From positions 127,163,988-127,227,987 of the forward strand of contig CM067082.1 of assembly GCA_034008185.1 (NCBI GenBank): 64,000 nucleotides of DNA, given 5' to 3'. Shown here piece after piece: positions 50,601-63,060 of the stretch (positions are counted from its first letter, which is position 1; the number at the start of each line of letters is the position of its first letter). Made by a program: the position numbers and the translations under genes. This DNA is from Gorsachius magnificus (lineage: Eukaryota > Chordata > Aves > Pelecaniformes > Ardeidae). The notes below the pieces were generated by a model that did no database searches, had not been told where the DNA came from, and worked only from the letters and a program-made list of their open reading frames with translations.

Positions 50601-53410
50601 TCACTTCTGGTATGGATAATACGCATTTTGATATGTCAGTGCTAGAATTTAATAATGAACACTCAAATTAACCCTTATATTAATTTACATTTTGTATTTT
50701 ATTGAGGTGAGAAATGTATCCAAAATAACTAAAAATTAACATCACATGCAGAAAAAATTAATTAAATTTTTTTTAATAGCAAATGACCCTTTAGAGAACA
50801 TGAAATACCTTTCTGCAAAACTGAAAGCTAAAGGACTGCCATGAATTCAGCAACTTGCAGCAGTGTAAACAACATGAAAAATTCTGATGCACTTCATCTG
50901 AATTCTGAAAAGAACTTGTCTGTAATAGGTATCCTCTGAGTCAATATCTTTTGAGTCAGTTTGTTGAGCTGCTGAGTATAAGCTGTTAAATGAGTTTGCC
51001 AACAAGTCAACAGAATGTTAAGTTGACAGAAAAGTTGTGACTCGATGGGAGAAAAATTACTTTAGTAAATTACTAGTAAAAGCAACAACTTTCTAACAAA
51101 CCTTGTGTCTGTTCTTTCATGTAGTTTTTATTTATCACTCCAGAGCATCCCACGGTGTCAGATGGCAGATTTTATAGCACAACCGATCACAATTTGAGCT
51201 GTTCAGCAATTTCTAAGTGTCAGTAAACCGAAAGCACCAGCAGATCTTTGTGCCAAAAAGTAACCATACTTTCAGAAACAAAGGCAGCCCTTGATTTTTC
51301 TTTCAGTAAATCCCAGTAACGCACTGGGTGAGAATGTGTGCTGCATATCCTTTGAGCACACCACAAAACTGGCAGCTGGGAGCAGGGTGGCTGTAAGTCT
51401 TTGTTAGCACTGACTCTGGTCTGCTCCGGGACCAAAACCGCCAGCCCCAGCATGATTTAGAAAGTCTTGAAAGGCTGGGGTTACGGAGGCCTGTCTCTAG
51501 TTACATCCACTCTGCCTTATAGTAGTCAGTCTCTGTTTGCTTACGGGCAGGATCGTGACCCAGTGTCTCTGCGGTGCTAGCAGATTGTCGTGATCTAAAT
51601 GTCAGTGGACCAGCACTATCCTTAGGTAGCTGGGCGATTCTTGAAAAACAACTTCCAAGTGTGTTTGTATGCATCTGCCCCAGGAGAATATTGCTGGTTT
51701 ATGCTTTATGTTGTTTTATACCTGGTATGGAGAGTGGAATAGAATCTGATCCCTCTTTAACATTTTAAATTTTATGTTGGCGCACAGGCAAAATATATAT
51801 GTGCCAAAGAAAAGAGCAGAGTCATTCTGACCGGTTCTTAATTTTTTGTTGGGCATTCTTATGTTATTTTGACTTATCTGAAATATTGGAACTAAGCTTG
51901 AATATTAAATGATGCTAGAGATGCGTTTTCAAACTGCTGTCTTGTTTTTTAATAATAGCCAACTAATTAAATTTTCTCCCTAATCCACTTTCTATCAGTC
52001 ACCAAAATTGTGAGGGGGGAAAACAGCATTTTGAAAACTGAATAGATAGAAAGTGCCATACCTAGCTGTTGTTGTTTTCTGTAACTAATAGTTCTGGGGT
52101 ATTGTATCCCACCAAAGCAACTCATGTTGAATTTAAACTGTTTTGGAAAAGATGATTTAAAGACATTTGCACAAAAACACTGATTGGTGTGGGCAACCAG
52201 CTGTGCAAATCAGTGAGTTGCTGCATAAATTCTGGCATTGCCACATTCGTGTTCAAAAGTATGACCACAAAAAATGAAGTAATGGATACCAGCGAAGGCC
52301 TTAATTCTCAGAATCAGATAATTAAATGGTCTACTGGATTAATATTCGGGGGACCTAATCTAGAGAAGTGACTGGCCAGTATTTGCCAACTTCATTCTTA
52401 ACAGGATCTCTAGCAGCCAGCCTGTATCACTTACTGCATGAGCTTCAGGGCAGACTGTCCATTTCCTCTTTATTCCAGTATATTTTTTAAAACATGAAAT
52501 AATTTTCTTACAGCAGATCCTAATCTCTTATCAATAGAAGAAATAATTGGTTTTGATTTCCGCTTCCAGAAATAAGTATTCTGTTATGATTTTCCTGTCA
52601 GCAAACACATTTTTAAAGGGGGAAATACTCTAAAATTAGGCGAGAGAGAAGATCAAGTCAAGCGGAAATACATTCCTCTCAGGAGATAGACTAGTTTTTG
52701 TTTTGTTTTATTATTCCGAAGCAGTCATTAAATCTGTTTCTGAAATCTTAACTTTATCAACTGCAGATAGGAGGGGGGAAATATGTGTGGAGAAATTATT
52801 TTTTGAATGAGTTCCATTTTCCCATAACTCCAGTTGGGATGCATGATAAAATTATCAATGAAACATCCTAATTTGATCCTTAACCAAAGGGATGTTGTCC
52901 TATGAATCATCTGTGTTTGTGGGAGGCAACACTGAAGCTAACAGAGGAGGAATGGGACCCAGATGTTTTCTGGGAAGCTGGTTGCACTGTAGGCCGTGTG
53001 TATTACCTAACGTAGGCGACCATATGGAAGAAAAGGTTGGAAACATCCCATTACAAGTCATATATCACTGAGCTGACAGCAAGGATTTCAGCTTGTTTTT
53101 ATTTAAATCATGAAAGCAGCTGCTCAGCTGTCCAGCTGTATTAAATTTAACCCTTTTTCTGGCAAATTAATTTTGCTTTATGAAATGGCAGCTGAACAGT
53201 TTGGTGCACTTGCAGAAAAACCCAGGTTAGAAGGTCTTACGATAACCCTTGCCCCATCCAGCAGGACAGCACTAATGATGGCTATGTCTGCCGCTGGGTG
53301 ACAGTGTAGCCGCTCAAGACACCTCTACTTCGCAAAACACCAGCAAGCCTCTTATCCTGGGAAGGCTTCAGAAGAAAGGATACATGCTATATAAAGAAAG
53401 TATTTGTAGA
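47641..53410. other. AT-rich noncoding DNA, no gene recognised
   Basis: No recognisable transposon, RNA gene or domain-bearing frame. Open frames are all under 95 codons, and several overlap on opposite strands (for example 49142-49414 and 49291-49563). Confidence 0.6.
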
Positions 53411-53449
53411 TTTTTTTTTTTACTTTTAATCTACTTATTCTTCAATTGT

Positions 53450-53780
53450 TGCACACCTTTAGAATGAGTCATTACAATTTTTTTTCATTTCTTATGCCCT
53501 TCCCTTTTCTATTTTTATTTTCTATTATTTTTGATTCTTTCTTTCCTTAATTTTCCTTCCTCTTCACTTTTTGTGTTCTTACATTGTGTTCATCCCACTC
53601 CATCTCCTGCAGTCTCTCTTTTCAGCCCTTCCCTCTGCTTTTCCTTCTGCCTCTATCCTTTTTCTTTTCTACTCCCCCACCTATTGTTTTCTCTCTGTCA
53701 TTAGTATATCAGTTTCTCTCAGGGATTATCCCTTCCCTGCATCTCTGTCCCCTTATATACACTGTTTACTGTGTCTTTTA
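53450..53780 (+). repeat. Pyrimidine-rich stretch
   Basis: About 330 bases dominated by C and T on the plus strand, with many TTCC, CTTT and TCTCTC words and few purines. This composition keeps two overlapping plus-strand frames open (53571-53837 and 53584-53781), giving Ser/Leu/Phe/Pro-rich translations that reflect composition and not protein function. A further A12 run follows at 53818-53829. Confidence 0.75.
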
Positions 53781-56700
53781 AAGAATTTCCTCTTTCCATA
53801 TATTGTTATTTATACACAAAAAAAAAAAAGCACTTAGTTTGCAGAAAGGCTGTTCCCATCAGTAGGAAACAATCGTTGGCCTCCAAATCAATCCTTCACC
53901 ACATGTGTCTCAAGCAGCTTATTGACTTGTTATTTTTTAGCACTCTTTTACTAAAGAAAGAGACTTTAACTGAAGCCTAACAGTTACAGTTAAGTAACAG
54001 CCATTCAGTAAGTACAGACTTTAATTTCCTGTGCAGAAATCTGTAGGAGAAATGTAAGGCGTATCCAGCATAATACTAAACCAGATTAGTAGTTTTGGCA
54101 CGCTAAAATGTACTTAAGTTTGTCTCTTACTGTTTTGGAGGCTGTACTCTTCATTCTGTGCTATGTCTATCCTGCCCACCTCCATGTCAGAGCCTTCTGG
54201 GTTTTTTTCAGAGCATGGAGGTTTTCTTATTTTACGTCCTTCATGTCTTATATTGTAGTCATAGTCCTTTAAAACTACAGAATGTTTTAGGAGGTTTTCT
54301 TCCATATCCATCAATATGAGGCTTTGGCATAATGAAATGGTATGCTTATGTTAGTATTCGTATTTGATACAAATATTTACATCTAGATTAATTCTCTCTT
54401 CCTTAAACACAGTGGAAACACAAGGAGCCTAGCAGCAATCGCTTCTTCAGTTACTGCAAGAGAGCTCCTGGCATAGACAGAGCCTATAAACTCCAATCCA
54501 GGCACTGAGATGCAGCTGCAGTAACAATATCAATCCCTAGTTAGTTTTGGGAAGGAGCTAGGATCAAGAACTCAGATCTTCCACTCTGGTTAAAAGCAAC
54601 AGAAGGCGTTGCACCTGGCCTCAGGAAGGTTCTTCGTCCCCAGGTACTGTGAAATGCAGCCAAAACACCACCCTCTTGCAGAGGACGTAACTTCTGTAAT
54701 AACACTCTGTCAGTAATTCCACATGATTTCTCTAGTTCCTGGAGGTTCAGCTTTCTTGTTATTAAAATAACTTCATTTCTTTTTTTTTCTCTCTTTTCCT
54801 GTTTCCATTTCCCTTTCTATCTCCGTAGGCTATTCTTCTGAAACACTTAGCTGCACCTAGGGCATTATTTTCATGCCTGTAACAGCTAGTCTGTTTTCTG
54901 CTAAAACCTACTGTTCTGACTTTCCAAGATGTTGCTTGTTGTTTTATCTCACCCGCTGTGTACGACATACTGTTTTAATCTCTCCATTGCGTAAGACTAA
55001 ACTTTCCCTTCCACACTGTTAGTCAGACCTCTGGTATCACATTAACCCTCTGCACCTGTGCCCACCTTATGGTTAATAAGCATTTTCCTTACATTCAAAG
55101 TGATAATCCAGTCACTAGCTGCAGTTATCTCCCAGACAGTTCTGATGGGGGATGCTTCACTCGTACTTCTCCTCCTCCTGCTGAAACAGCTTTTCTTCCC
55201 CACTGCAGCAGTGTCACCTCTGTGTTCTGGGTAGCATCTGCTCCTTTCATGAACACACCAGGACTTGGATCTGTGGGGAGACTGTGATCTTCGCTGATTA
55301 GCATGTATCTGCTTGACCGGCTAGACTTACAACCAAAATACACCTGGAGTATTATGTTCCTTCAGGGGACATATGGAAAAGTTTTCAGGTTTTGCTGAAA
55401 AGTTTTGCTTCTTGCAAATACAACAGTATTATTTTAAAAACATTGTGCTTTATCTCTGATTGCTATGTGGGACTTGGCTTTACAGTCATTCAAAGTGACA
55501 TCATCTTCTTTTCCTTCCCAAATATGACATCTTATGGGTATGTCCTGCAGGTTGATAAATTCCTTTTGAAGTTTCATTTTTTTCCTACGGATGCAAAATT
55601 CTTCAGATTACATAAAAATTTTTAATTTTTTTTTGGAAAATTTTTTAACCATGTTTTCTACACTTGTTTCTAGTTTTTTGTGTAAATCTAAGGTCTCAGA
55701 CTAAGCAGTAGTTTCAAAAGGCTACCATTTGTTCAACATTTAATAGGCAGGGTTTTTTTGTTTTGTCTTTTTAAAAAATGGACCAAGTTCTTGACTGATT
55801 TTTTTCTAGTTGTTTGCCACAATGTTAGCAAGTTCAGGTGGACTGGAGACCTTAATTTCTCTGTTTTGCCGTTCATCAGCTTTCAAGGAGCTGTGTACTC
55901 TTTTTCTCCATTTCTCATACATGGTAGCTAGCTGTGAGCTAGTGTCAGACCTTTATGATTAAGACAGCTAATGTAAGTATGTATTGTAATGTAACAATTA
56001 GTTGTCCAACAAATACATGGGAAAAGACAGTGTGGAGGGGAGGGGAAGTGAGAGAAGCATATCCCCTATCTATACACATATACTGGTTAGGTAGACACCT
56101 TTCAGGCTATCTCCAGAGCTTTTCAGGACTCCCCCTTGCAGGGGGCGGTGGGAAGCCACAGTGGGTCTCTTCCTGCAGCATAAGAGGCTGCTTTAACTCG
56201 TGGAGCCTTAATACAGAATCTCACCCAAGGAATTCAACCTGATTTTGCTATGAGGTCCTCCAGGTGGCAATGCAGACAAACTAACAGGTCAGAGTGCCAG
56301 TTAAAAAATCCTGAACTGAGAACATCTAAAGTTTGTATTACCAAACTTGTCATTTTAATTGTGTTTAATTTAAAATGTTCATCATTCAGACAGGACTGCC
56401 AAGTTCGCATAAATGAGAACTGGGCACAAATCAAGAGGGATATATTTAATTTATGTAATCCCATTAGTTACTTCATAGATTAGAAGCTGAGATATTGCTA
56501 ATGTAAAAACCCCACAGCAAATAATTACATTTGAAGCCACTAAAATGAACCACTGGTTTTATTATTATTATTATTGGTGGCTAATTCTCCACAATTGTAT
56601 ATGTTGGTAGTCATTTATCCCTTGAGGAATGCATACAAAATACTGCTATTATGATTTTATGTCATTTGTGCTAATTTTACAAAGATAAAAATATATGTAT

Positions 56701-57791
56701 ATTTATAAGAAGATGAAGATGCAATTTCTAGATGATTAAAAAATTTTAAACCTCAGGAAATAAAAAACAGCTAACATGTTTAGACCAGAGATTTTCACAC
56801 AATGAATTTCAGTGTGCTTATATTTTGCAGAAGATTATTTATGTATCAAAAAGGTCTGACTGGTGACAGGATGTTCCATGTCCTAATTCATAAACTGTAA
56901 CTGGCAAAAAAGCCAAAAGCAAACTCTTAACAGTAAGAAAACAAAAAGTAAGCCTAAGTTACATAAAAGAGAAATAAGATTTTTCTCTATACTTGCTATA
57001 GAGATGTTGCAATACCAAACAAAAATGAAAACACGTCTCAGTGCCAAGTTTATAGGAATTGATGACTTAAATAACTACTAATTTTTGTGATTATGTGAAA
57101 AGATGATTAACTTTCATAGCATGACATGGTCATGTGGCCTGCAAAATACAATGCTCGCTCCTTAGCACACTAACCTGGCAAGACTGCTTTGTCAGGGAAA
57201 GGAGCTTTAGAGGGAATTTAACCTTCTTAATGAGCCTTATATCCCAGATACACCTATTTGAAGCTCCTTATAAACCTGTTTCAGAAAATAAAGTCGTCCG
57301 GAGTTTCATAAAATGATATATGATTTCTTAAAGAATTTTTTTCAACCTGATCCACCACCTCTTTGAACTGCAATTCTAGTTTCTTTTATGAACGGAACAA
57401 ATATCTTGCTCCAAATTAGCCCCTCAGATGGCTAGTATCAACAAAGCCCCACACTACTTTTCTAATTTGGAGATTTGGGGGTTTTCCGATAAGATACAAG
57501 ATTTAGGAACTATAGCTGAAGTTTACTACCTGTGTTTTGTTTCCTTGAAATGTTGTACCTGTTTATCTAAACCTTTTTTTTTTTTTTTCCATGCCACATT
57601 CCAAACCTTTTAAGGATATATTCCTAACATGCATGTTTTGTTTTCTGTCTTTTCTACATTCATTACTATGATATTGAGTGCTGCTTCAGCTAAGCATCCC
57701 ACAAATAAATGTACACAATAAATCTTTTGTGACGGATTACCAGGCCACACAATTATTTACAGAAACCACACAAATGCTCCAAGGGGTAATT
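53781..57791. other. AT-rich noncoding DNA, no gene recognised
   Basis: Opposite-strand open frames overlap at 55069-55343 and 56234-56483 without known domains. A small TTA microsatellite lies at 56559-56575, and a T16-type run lies at 57573-57588. A GC-rich island of about 25 bases at 56131-56155 resembles a CTCF core, described as a finding. Confidence 0.6.
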
Positions 57792-57841
57792 AATTAATTA
57801 TGTGAATTATTAAATATAAAAATTAATTATGTGGATTACTA
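57792..57841. repeat. Imperfect tandem duplication, period 29
   Basis: AATTAATTATGTG occurs at 57792-57804 and 57821-57833. Extending to 21 bases, the copies match at 19 positions. The repeats carry TAATTA cores, which are common homeodomain-binding words but also common in AT-rich DNA. Confidence 0.8.
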
Positions 57842-59421
57842 TAATGCTATGTAATTTATAATATGTTCCTCCCAGAAAATTCCAAAGCACTCTCTAGGCT
57901 ACATTAGTCACTTCAGATACTTTGGTGTGGAAAATACATTTCTATTCTGTAGTATGTTATTAGATTTTAGCCAGAGCATGAAGAGAAAAGCTGGCTCATA
58001 CTGTCAGGAATGTGAGGATCTGTAATCCCGTTCTATGTGTGCTTCTTAGAGTGCCTCTATGGGTTCCCTGATCTTTTTGTTGTATATAGCAGTTGTAGAT
58101 TTTGTGATTTTATTACAGATTAAAGTTTAGCAAAGCATTTGGGGAAATATTTTTAGCTTGTGTTATGTTCTGTAGGTTTTTCTGGACAAAATACTTGTTT
58201 GCGTGGTTTCTTATCACTGTGGGAACTGAACTTGATTCAGAAAGTTTTTCCAGTCATATGTTTTTAATACCGATATCCCCTATAGCTCCTGTACATTTGT
58301 GTTTCATATTGTGGAATTGATATATGGAATGGATTTCTAGTGTGTATATATATTTGTTTATAATGTTCTCATCACTATAATACCTGAGCAGCTATAACAA
58401 TCCAAGTTCCAAATTGGTCCATCATGTCCACTTTGCGTAGAGGTGACTTACAATAGCCGTATTTGTCCTTTAATGCCCTAAGCAGAAGAAATGACACTCT
58501 ACCTGTCAGCTCCTCATTTGCACTTCCTTGTCTGTCTATCTATCCGTCTGGTTTGGTTTTTTTTTTTTCTTTTCTTCTTGACCCAGAAGCTAAACTTCTT
58601 GAAACCTTCTGAATTTTTAGTCACAATTTTCCTCCAGGCCTTCAATCATATACTAATATAAATAAATGGCATGTTCCTTTTTCCCTATTCAAAGAGAACG
58701 TATCACTTAAGAAGCAGTTTAATGATATGACTATATGAATTCTTAATACTTTTTCCATTACCTAAAATTCTGTCTGACCTTTTTGCCCTGTAATTTATTC
58801 TGATATGTTATCACCATCCATGTATTCATGGCTGGGGTCCAACGTGAGCTGAGCAGGATGGGAACTGGGTATGCGAGGGGTGAGAGGCTGGTACATGAGA
58901 AAAACATGCATGTAGTTCCTGCTACAGGTACCAGCACACGGGTACCAGCAGAGATTGCTACAGGCTGCTCTACTTAAAGGGTAGAGTGACAACATAAAGT
59001 GATTGAAGAGGGAAGAGCTTAAAACACCAGGGGTTTATTCTTTGTTTTTATTGCTGTTGGCGATGAGGACCTTGGTGTAATAGCAGGATGGTGAGTATAA
59101 CAGTGGAGGGGGAAAAACAAAGAAAGAGACAGAACTATAAAGAGTTATAACCATCAGTATGTGAGGAGCATTTTTCTCAGGAGAGCAGCGAAAATTAAGT
59201 TATGAAAGTTCTACCACTGTTCTGTGGAAGAGGCAAGTGTCCACTGTGCTTTGTATGTTTATTTCTGATGTGTCCAAAGAACCTGGGTCTTTTAGCTTTG
59301 TAACTTTAGTAAGCTTAACATGAGATATCTACCAACATGCAGATAATGCTAGGATGCTGCTGATCTCTTGGCTTTTTGTTCTCTCTTCAACATTAAGATA
59401 ATACTGATTTGCTATATGAGT
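57842..59421. other. AT-rich noncoding DNA, no gene recognised
   Basis: Short open frames only. It contains a T run at 58557-58568 and a short TCTG/TCTA tract at 58530-58548. The part from 58830 to 58980 is less AT-rich and holds GGTACCAGCA twice (58926-58935 and 58941-58950). Confidence 0.6.
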
Positions 59422-60656
59422 AAGGCAGGTCTTGCCTAACCAACCTGATTTCCTTCTATGACCAGGTGACCCACCTGGTAGATGAGGGAAAGGCTGTGGA
59501 TGTTGTCTACCTGGACTTCAGCAAAGCCTTCGACACAGTCTCCCATAGCATTCTCCTGGAGAAGCTGGCAGTTCATGGCCTAGATGGATGTACTCTTCGC
59601 TGGGTTAAAAACTGGCTGGGTGGCCAAGCCCAGAGAGTCGTGGTGAATGGAGCTAAATCCAGTTGGTGGCCAGTCACAAGCGGTGTCCCCCAGGGCTCAG
59701 TTTTAGGGCCAGTTTTGTTTAATATCTTTATCAATGACCTGGATGAGGGGATTGAGTGTGCCCTCAGTAAATTTGCAGATGACACCAAACTGGGTGGGAG
59801 TGTTGATCTGCTGGAGGGGAGGAGGGCTCTGCAAAGGGACCTGGACAGGCTGGATCGATGGGCTGAAGCCAATTGTATGAGGTTCAACAAGGCCAAGTGC
59901 CGGGTCCTGCACTTTGGTCACAACAACCCCATGCAGTGCTACAGGCTTTGGGAAGAGTGGCTGGAAAGCTGCCTGGTGGAAAAAGACCTGGGGGTGCTGG
60001 TTGACAGCCAGCTGAATATGAGCCAGCAGTGTGCCCAGGTGGCCAAGAAGGCCAATGGCATCCTGGCCTGTATCAGGAATAGTGTGGCCAGCAGGAGTAG
60101 GGAAGTGATCGTGCCCCTGTACTCGGTGCTGGTGAGGCCGCACCTCAAATACTGTGTTCAGTTTTGGGCCCCTCACTACAAGAAAGATGTTGCCTTGCTG
60201 GAACAGGTCCAGAGGAGAGCAACCAAGCTGGTGAGGGGTCTGGAACACAAGTCATACGAGGAGCGGCTGAGGGAACTGGGGTTGTTTAGTCTGGAGAAGA
60301 GGAGGCTGAGGGGAGACCTGATCGCCCTCTACAACTACTTGAAAGGAGGCTGAAAGTTGGCCTCTTCTCCCTGGTAACAGACGATAGGACGAGGGGGAAT
60401 GGCTTGAAGCTGTGCCAGGGCAGGTTTAGGCTAGACATTAGGAAAAACTTCTTCACCGAGAGGGTTGTCAGGCTCTGGAATGGGCTGCCCAGGGAGGTGG
60501 TGGAGTCCTCATCCCTGGAGGTATTTAAAAGAAGGATAGATGAGGCGCTTAGGGACATGGTTTAGTGGTGAGATGGCAGTGCTAGGTTAACGGTTGGACT
60601 CGATGATCTTAAAGGTCTTTTCCAACCGAGGTGATTCTATGATTCTATGATTCTAT
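59422..60656 (+). mobile_element. CR1 LINE, 5'-truncated, with intact 3' end
   Basis: This is the best-preserved transposon of the window. It begins abruptly inside the reverse transcriptase gene, within 'AAGGCAGGTCTTGCCTAACC' at 59422, and runs to the CR1 3' terminus. That terminus carries ATTCTATG at 60634-60641 and 60642-60649 and a partial third unit to 60656. The short 3' untranslated part (60566-60656) includes 'GGTTGGACTCGATGATCTT'. CR1 elements encode a nucleic-acid-binding ORF1 and an endonuclease/reverse transcriptase ORF2 and are about 4.5 kb when complete. This copy keeps only about 1.2 kb and lacks ORF1, the endonuclease and the first part of the reverse transcriptase. It cannot move by itself. 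No clear target-site duplication is visible, as is usual for CR1. Confidence 0.97.
59424..60565 (+). pseudogene. CR1 ORF2 reverse transcriptase, truncated and frameshifted
   Basis: ORF2 protein of CR1 copies the element's RNA into DNA at a nicked chromosomal site. The frame starts after an in-frame TAA at 59421-59423, with no true start codon because the copy is 5'-truncated. It stays open to the TGA at 60351-60353, about 309 codons. Counting from the GTG at 59466, palm motif A is LDFSKAFD (residues 16-23, catalytic Asp17). The conserved [10 protein letters not shown] is at 73-82. Motif C is FADD at 103-106, with the two catalytic aspartates. At 60351 the frame is lost: the rest of the C-terminal region continues two bases out of phase from 60359, with peptides such as NFFTERVV, to a TAG at 60563-60565. 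Compared with the minus-strand copy at 41621, which reads [13 protein letters not shown] here, several bases are missing at the break. The 181-codon antisense frame at 59703-60248 is a shadow of this gene. Confidence 0.95.
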
Positions 60657-62999
60657 AAATAGGGCCCCTTGTTCCACTCTGCATGTATGAGGCAACTTCT
60701 GATTCTTTCTGAGTGGTGCTTCTTCCATAATATGTTTGACCTGGTGATGGCAGTTTGCAGGTCTTTTCCTTCCTCTGTAAGGCCTTAGAAAACCTATCGT
60801 TCCCTGAACTAGGAACTGTATTTGAGAGAACACTGGTGGAGTGGTTTGCCTGCTTGCTGTGGCTTGAGAGACAGGAATTCAAGTCTGTCTCTGTGTTTAT
60901 GGCCAAAGAGCGTTCCCAGTCAACAATGTCTATCTGATTATTGCAGCTGGAGAATCCGGGTGGTTGGATACTGTTAAACCTGAGCATATTTTTACCTACT
61001 TACAAGTAGCTATAAAAACTGTTGTATTAGACTTGATGGAGCAGATAGGCTCAACTGGACTCGGGAGACAAGAGGCAGTTCCTGGGGGGCTTCTCAGGGA
61101 CTCCCTTCCCAAAAGTTGTCAAGCACCTTGTCACGTTTGTTCAGGGCAGATGTCTGGAATACAATAAGATGTCTTCATACAAGGTTAGACACATGTTTAA
61201 CATAGATATAATAGAAAATTGAGTTAATAATCTGCTGCAGACACATCAAACATTTGTAATAAGGCATGATCTGTAGGAAAAGCAGAATCCATAAGGAAAT
61301 AACCAAATAATTTTGATTAATAAATTTATTGTGAAGTCATTCTGTTTCCATAAAAATTGTATATAACAGAAGAGTTGAAATGTATTGAATAAATTATTCT
61401 TCTAAAAGTACAGCTAAATGTGCCCTACGTAGCAAACTTTTGTGGAGTTAAATAATTTTCAAATGCATTTTTTAATGCAAAAATCAAGAAAGCAAACTCA
61501 AATCTGCAGTTATATCTTTTGGGCTGATACATTCTTTCTTCCCACCCCTCATCTCTCTAATAGGCTCCAGTCATATCAATACCACACAAGAGCTTCAGTA
61601 CGTTTTGACACAATAATGATAGATGTATATGTGTTTACCCTTATTTCCTCCTTCCAGATATATATGTCATGCTAAATATTTTATTCCATTTTTAATCAAC
61701 TACACCTTCTGCACAACTCACTGGTTAAGGTTTTACACTATCAGAATGGAACTCTCATTTGATTTGTTTTCTAAATGAATATATCTCAGTACAATGCTTC
61801 ATAAAGAGAACATGGGATTATGGAGATAGTCATTCATAGAGGTCTGATTGGTTTTGCAAATATATTTTACCCTAAAATTGGTTAGCTATATTAAAGATGT
61901 ATAAATAAATGTTACTTCTTTCTTTCACACATTTTCCAGACAACTATATTTCAGTACTAAATATAAATTCACATAGGAATCAATAGACTTTGAATTCGTA
62001 AGTCTGACAAACCACAGAACAAGATTACAAAAATATGAAAAATATATTTTTCACTTTACAATTATTACTTCTCCTCATTATGGATGTGTGTGGGAGAAGA
62101 ACTTTACAATAAGCCCCTTCAAGGCCTGTTTTGGAAACTCTACATAGGGATACCATTGTAAAGTGGCCTTTGCCATTGCTCCATAGCAGCCTGTGGAAGA
62201 TGCCAGGTCCAGCTCACCCTGAGCGGATGCAGAGATCCTCTGGGGCCACCTCCCGTGCTACAGTCCCCCAATATTTTAGCATGGCTTGTGGCCTGGTGAG
62301 CACAGTAAAGCATACTGATCCAGTTCCCCTTTCATGGATCAGAATCAACCCTGTAATAATGTCCCACAGAAAGCTACCAGCTACAGCTAGAACAAACCTA
62401 TGCATTTAAATTAAATGGTTGTATGGGTTTAGTTAATGAAGAACTCATGTTTGTTTAATCAAAAATACAACATCTGTGTCCAGGCTTGTTTGGTTCCTCT
62501 TCATTTTTGTCTTTGTTCCTGAATGCATTTATGTAATACAGTAGACTGTGATAAGCTTTTTTTTCAGTCTATGGATAGCTCTTTCATTTATTTTTCCCTG
62601 GTTAGTGGCAGCTTGAGGTGGTTTTAAGTCACTTTTTAAACTAGTTAGCTTCTCCTTTATTCCAAAAATCTGTTCTCTCTGATGGTGTTATTATGATATC
62701 AGTAGTAAATCCCTTTAGATACAGACTAATCTTCCTGCAGTATCTGACAATAATTTCTTCAACAATCAGGAGGAGACTCAATGCCGTACTCCAAATTGTC
62801 TGTAATAGCCTCTCCTCAGGTTCTATTATCTGTCATCACTATAGACGTGCCTATAAGTCTTCTATAAGATTATCCTGTTGCTAAGCTATTTTACTCATCT
62901 GGACATCATTTGTTTTATGATGCAATATTTGTTCTCATAGCTGAAAAAATAAGTGGATTTGTTTCAGGCTTTCAGGGTTAATCCTGTATTTTTTATGTG
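60657..62999. other. Noncoding DNA downstream of the CR1, no gene recognised
   Basis: 60657-61160 is somewhat less AT-rich, with overlapping opposite-strand frames (60637-60987 and 60755-60937). 62131-62409 is another patch open on both strands with no known domain. The remainder is AT-rich with short chance frames. Confidence 0.55.
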
Positions 63000-63060
63000 C
63001 ATACTCCTATAGACTTCAGTAAGATTACTTTTGTGAGTAAGAGTTGCAAGATTAGATCTT
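63000..63060. repeat. Possible relic of an ancient interspersed repeat
   Basis: The segment runs 'ACTCCTATAGACTTCAGTAA' (63003-63022), then 'GATTACTTTTGTGAGTAAGA' (63023-63042), then 'GTTGCAAGATTAGATC'. The order matches an old sauropsid repeat I recall as 'actcc..tgaagtcaatgggattac...gtgagtaa..ttgcaggat', related in style to the palindrome at 15441-15535. It is diverged and short, and the family name is unknown to me. Confidence 0.35.

Noticed and set aside
53571..53837. 88-codon Ser/Leu/Pro/Phe-rich frame resembling a membrane protein
   Set aside because: It lies in a pyrimidine-rich low-complexity stretch, and two frames are open there at once for compositional reasons.
59703..60248. 181-codon minus-strand open frame
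   Set aside because: It is the antisense shadow of the CR1 reverse transcriptase. The plus-strand frame carries the conserved polymerase motifs.
60286..60558. 90-codon minus-strand open frame
   Set aside because: Antisense to the C-terminal part of the same CR1 ORF2; the plus strand holds the recognisable peptide.
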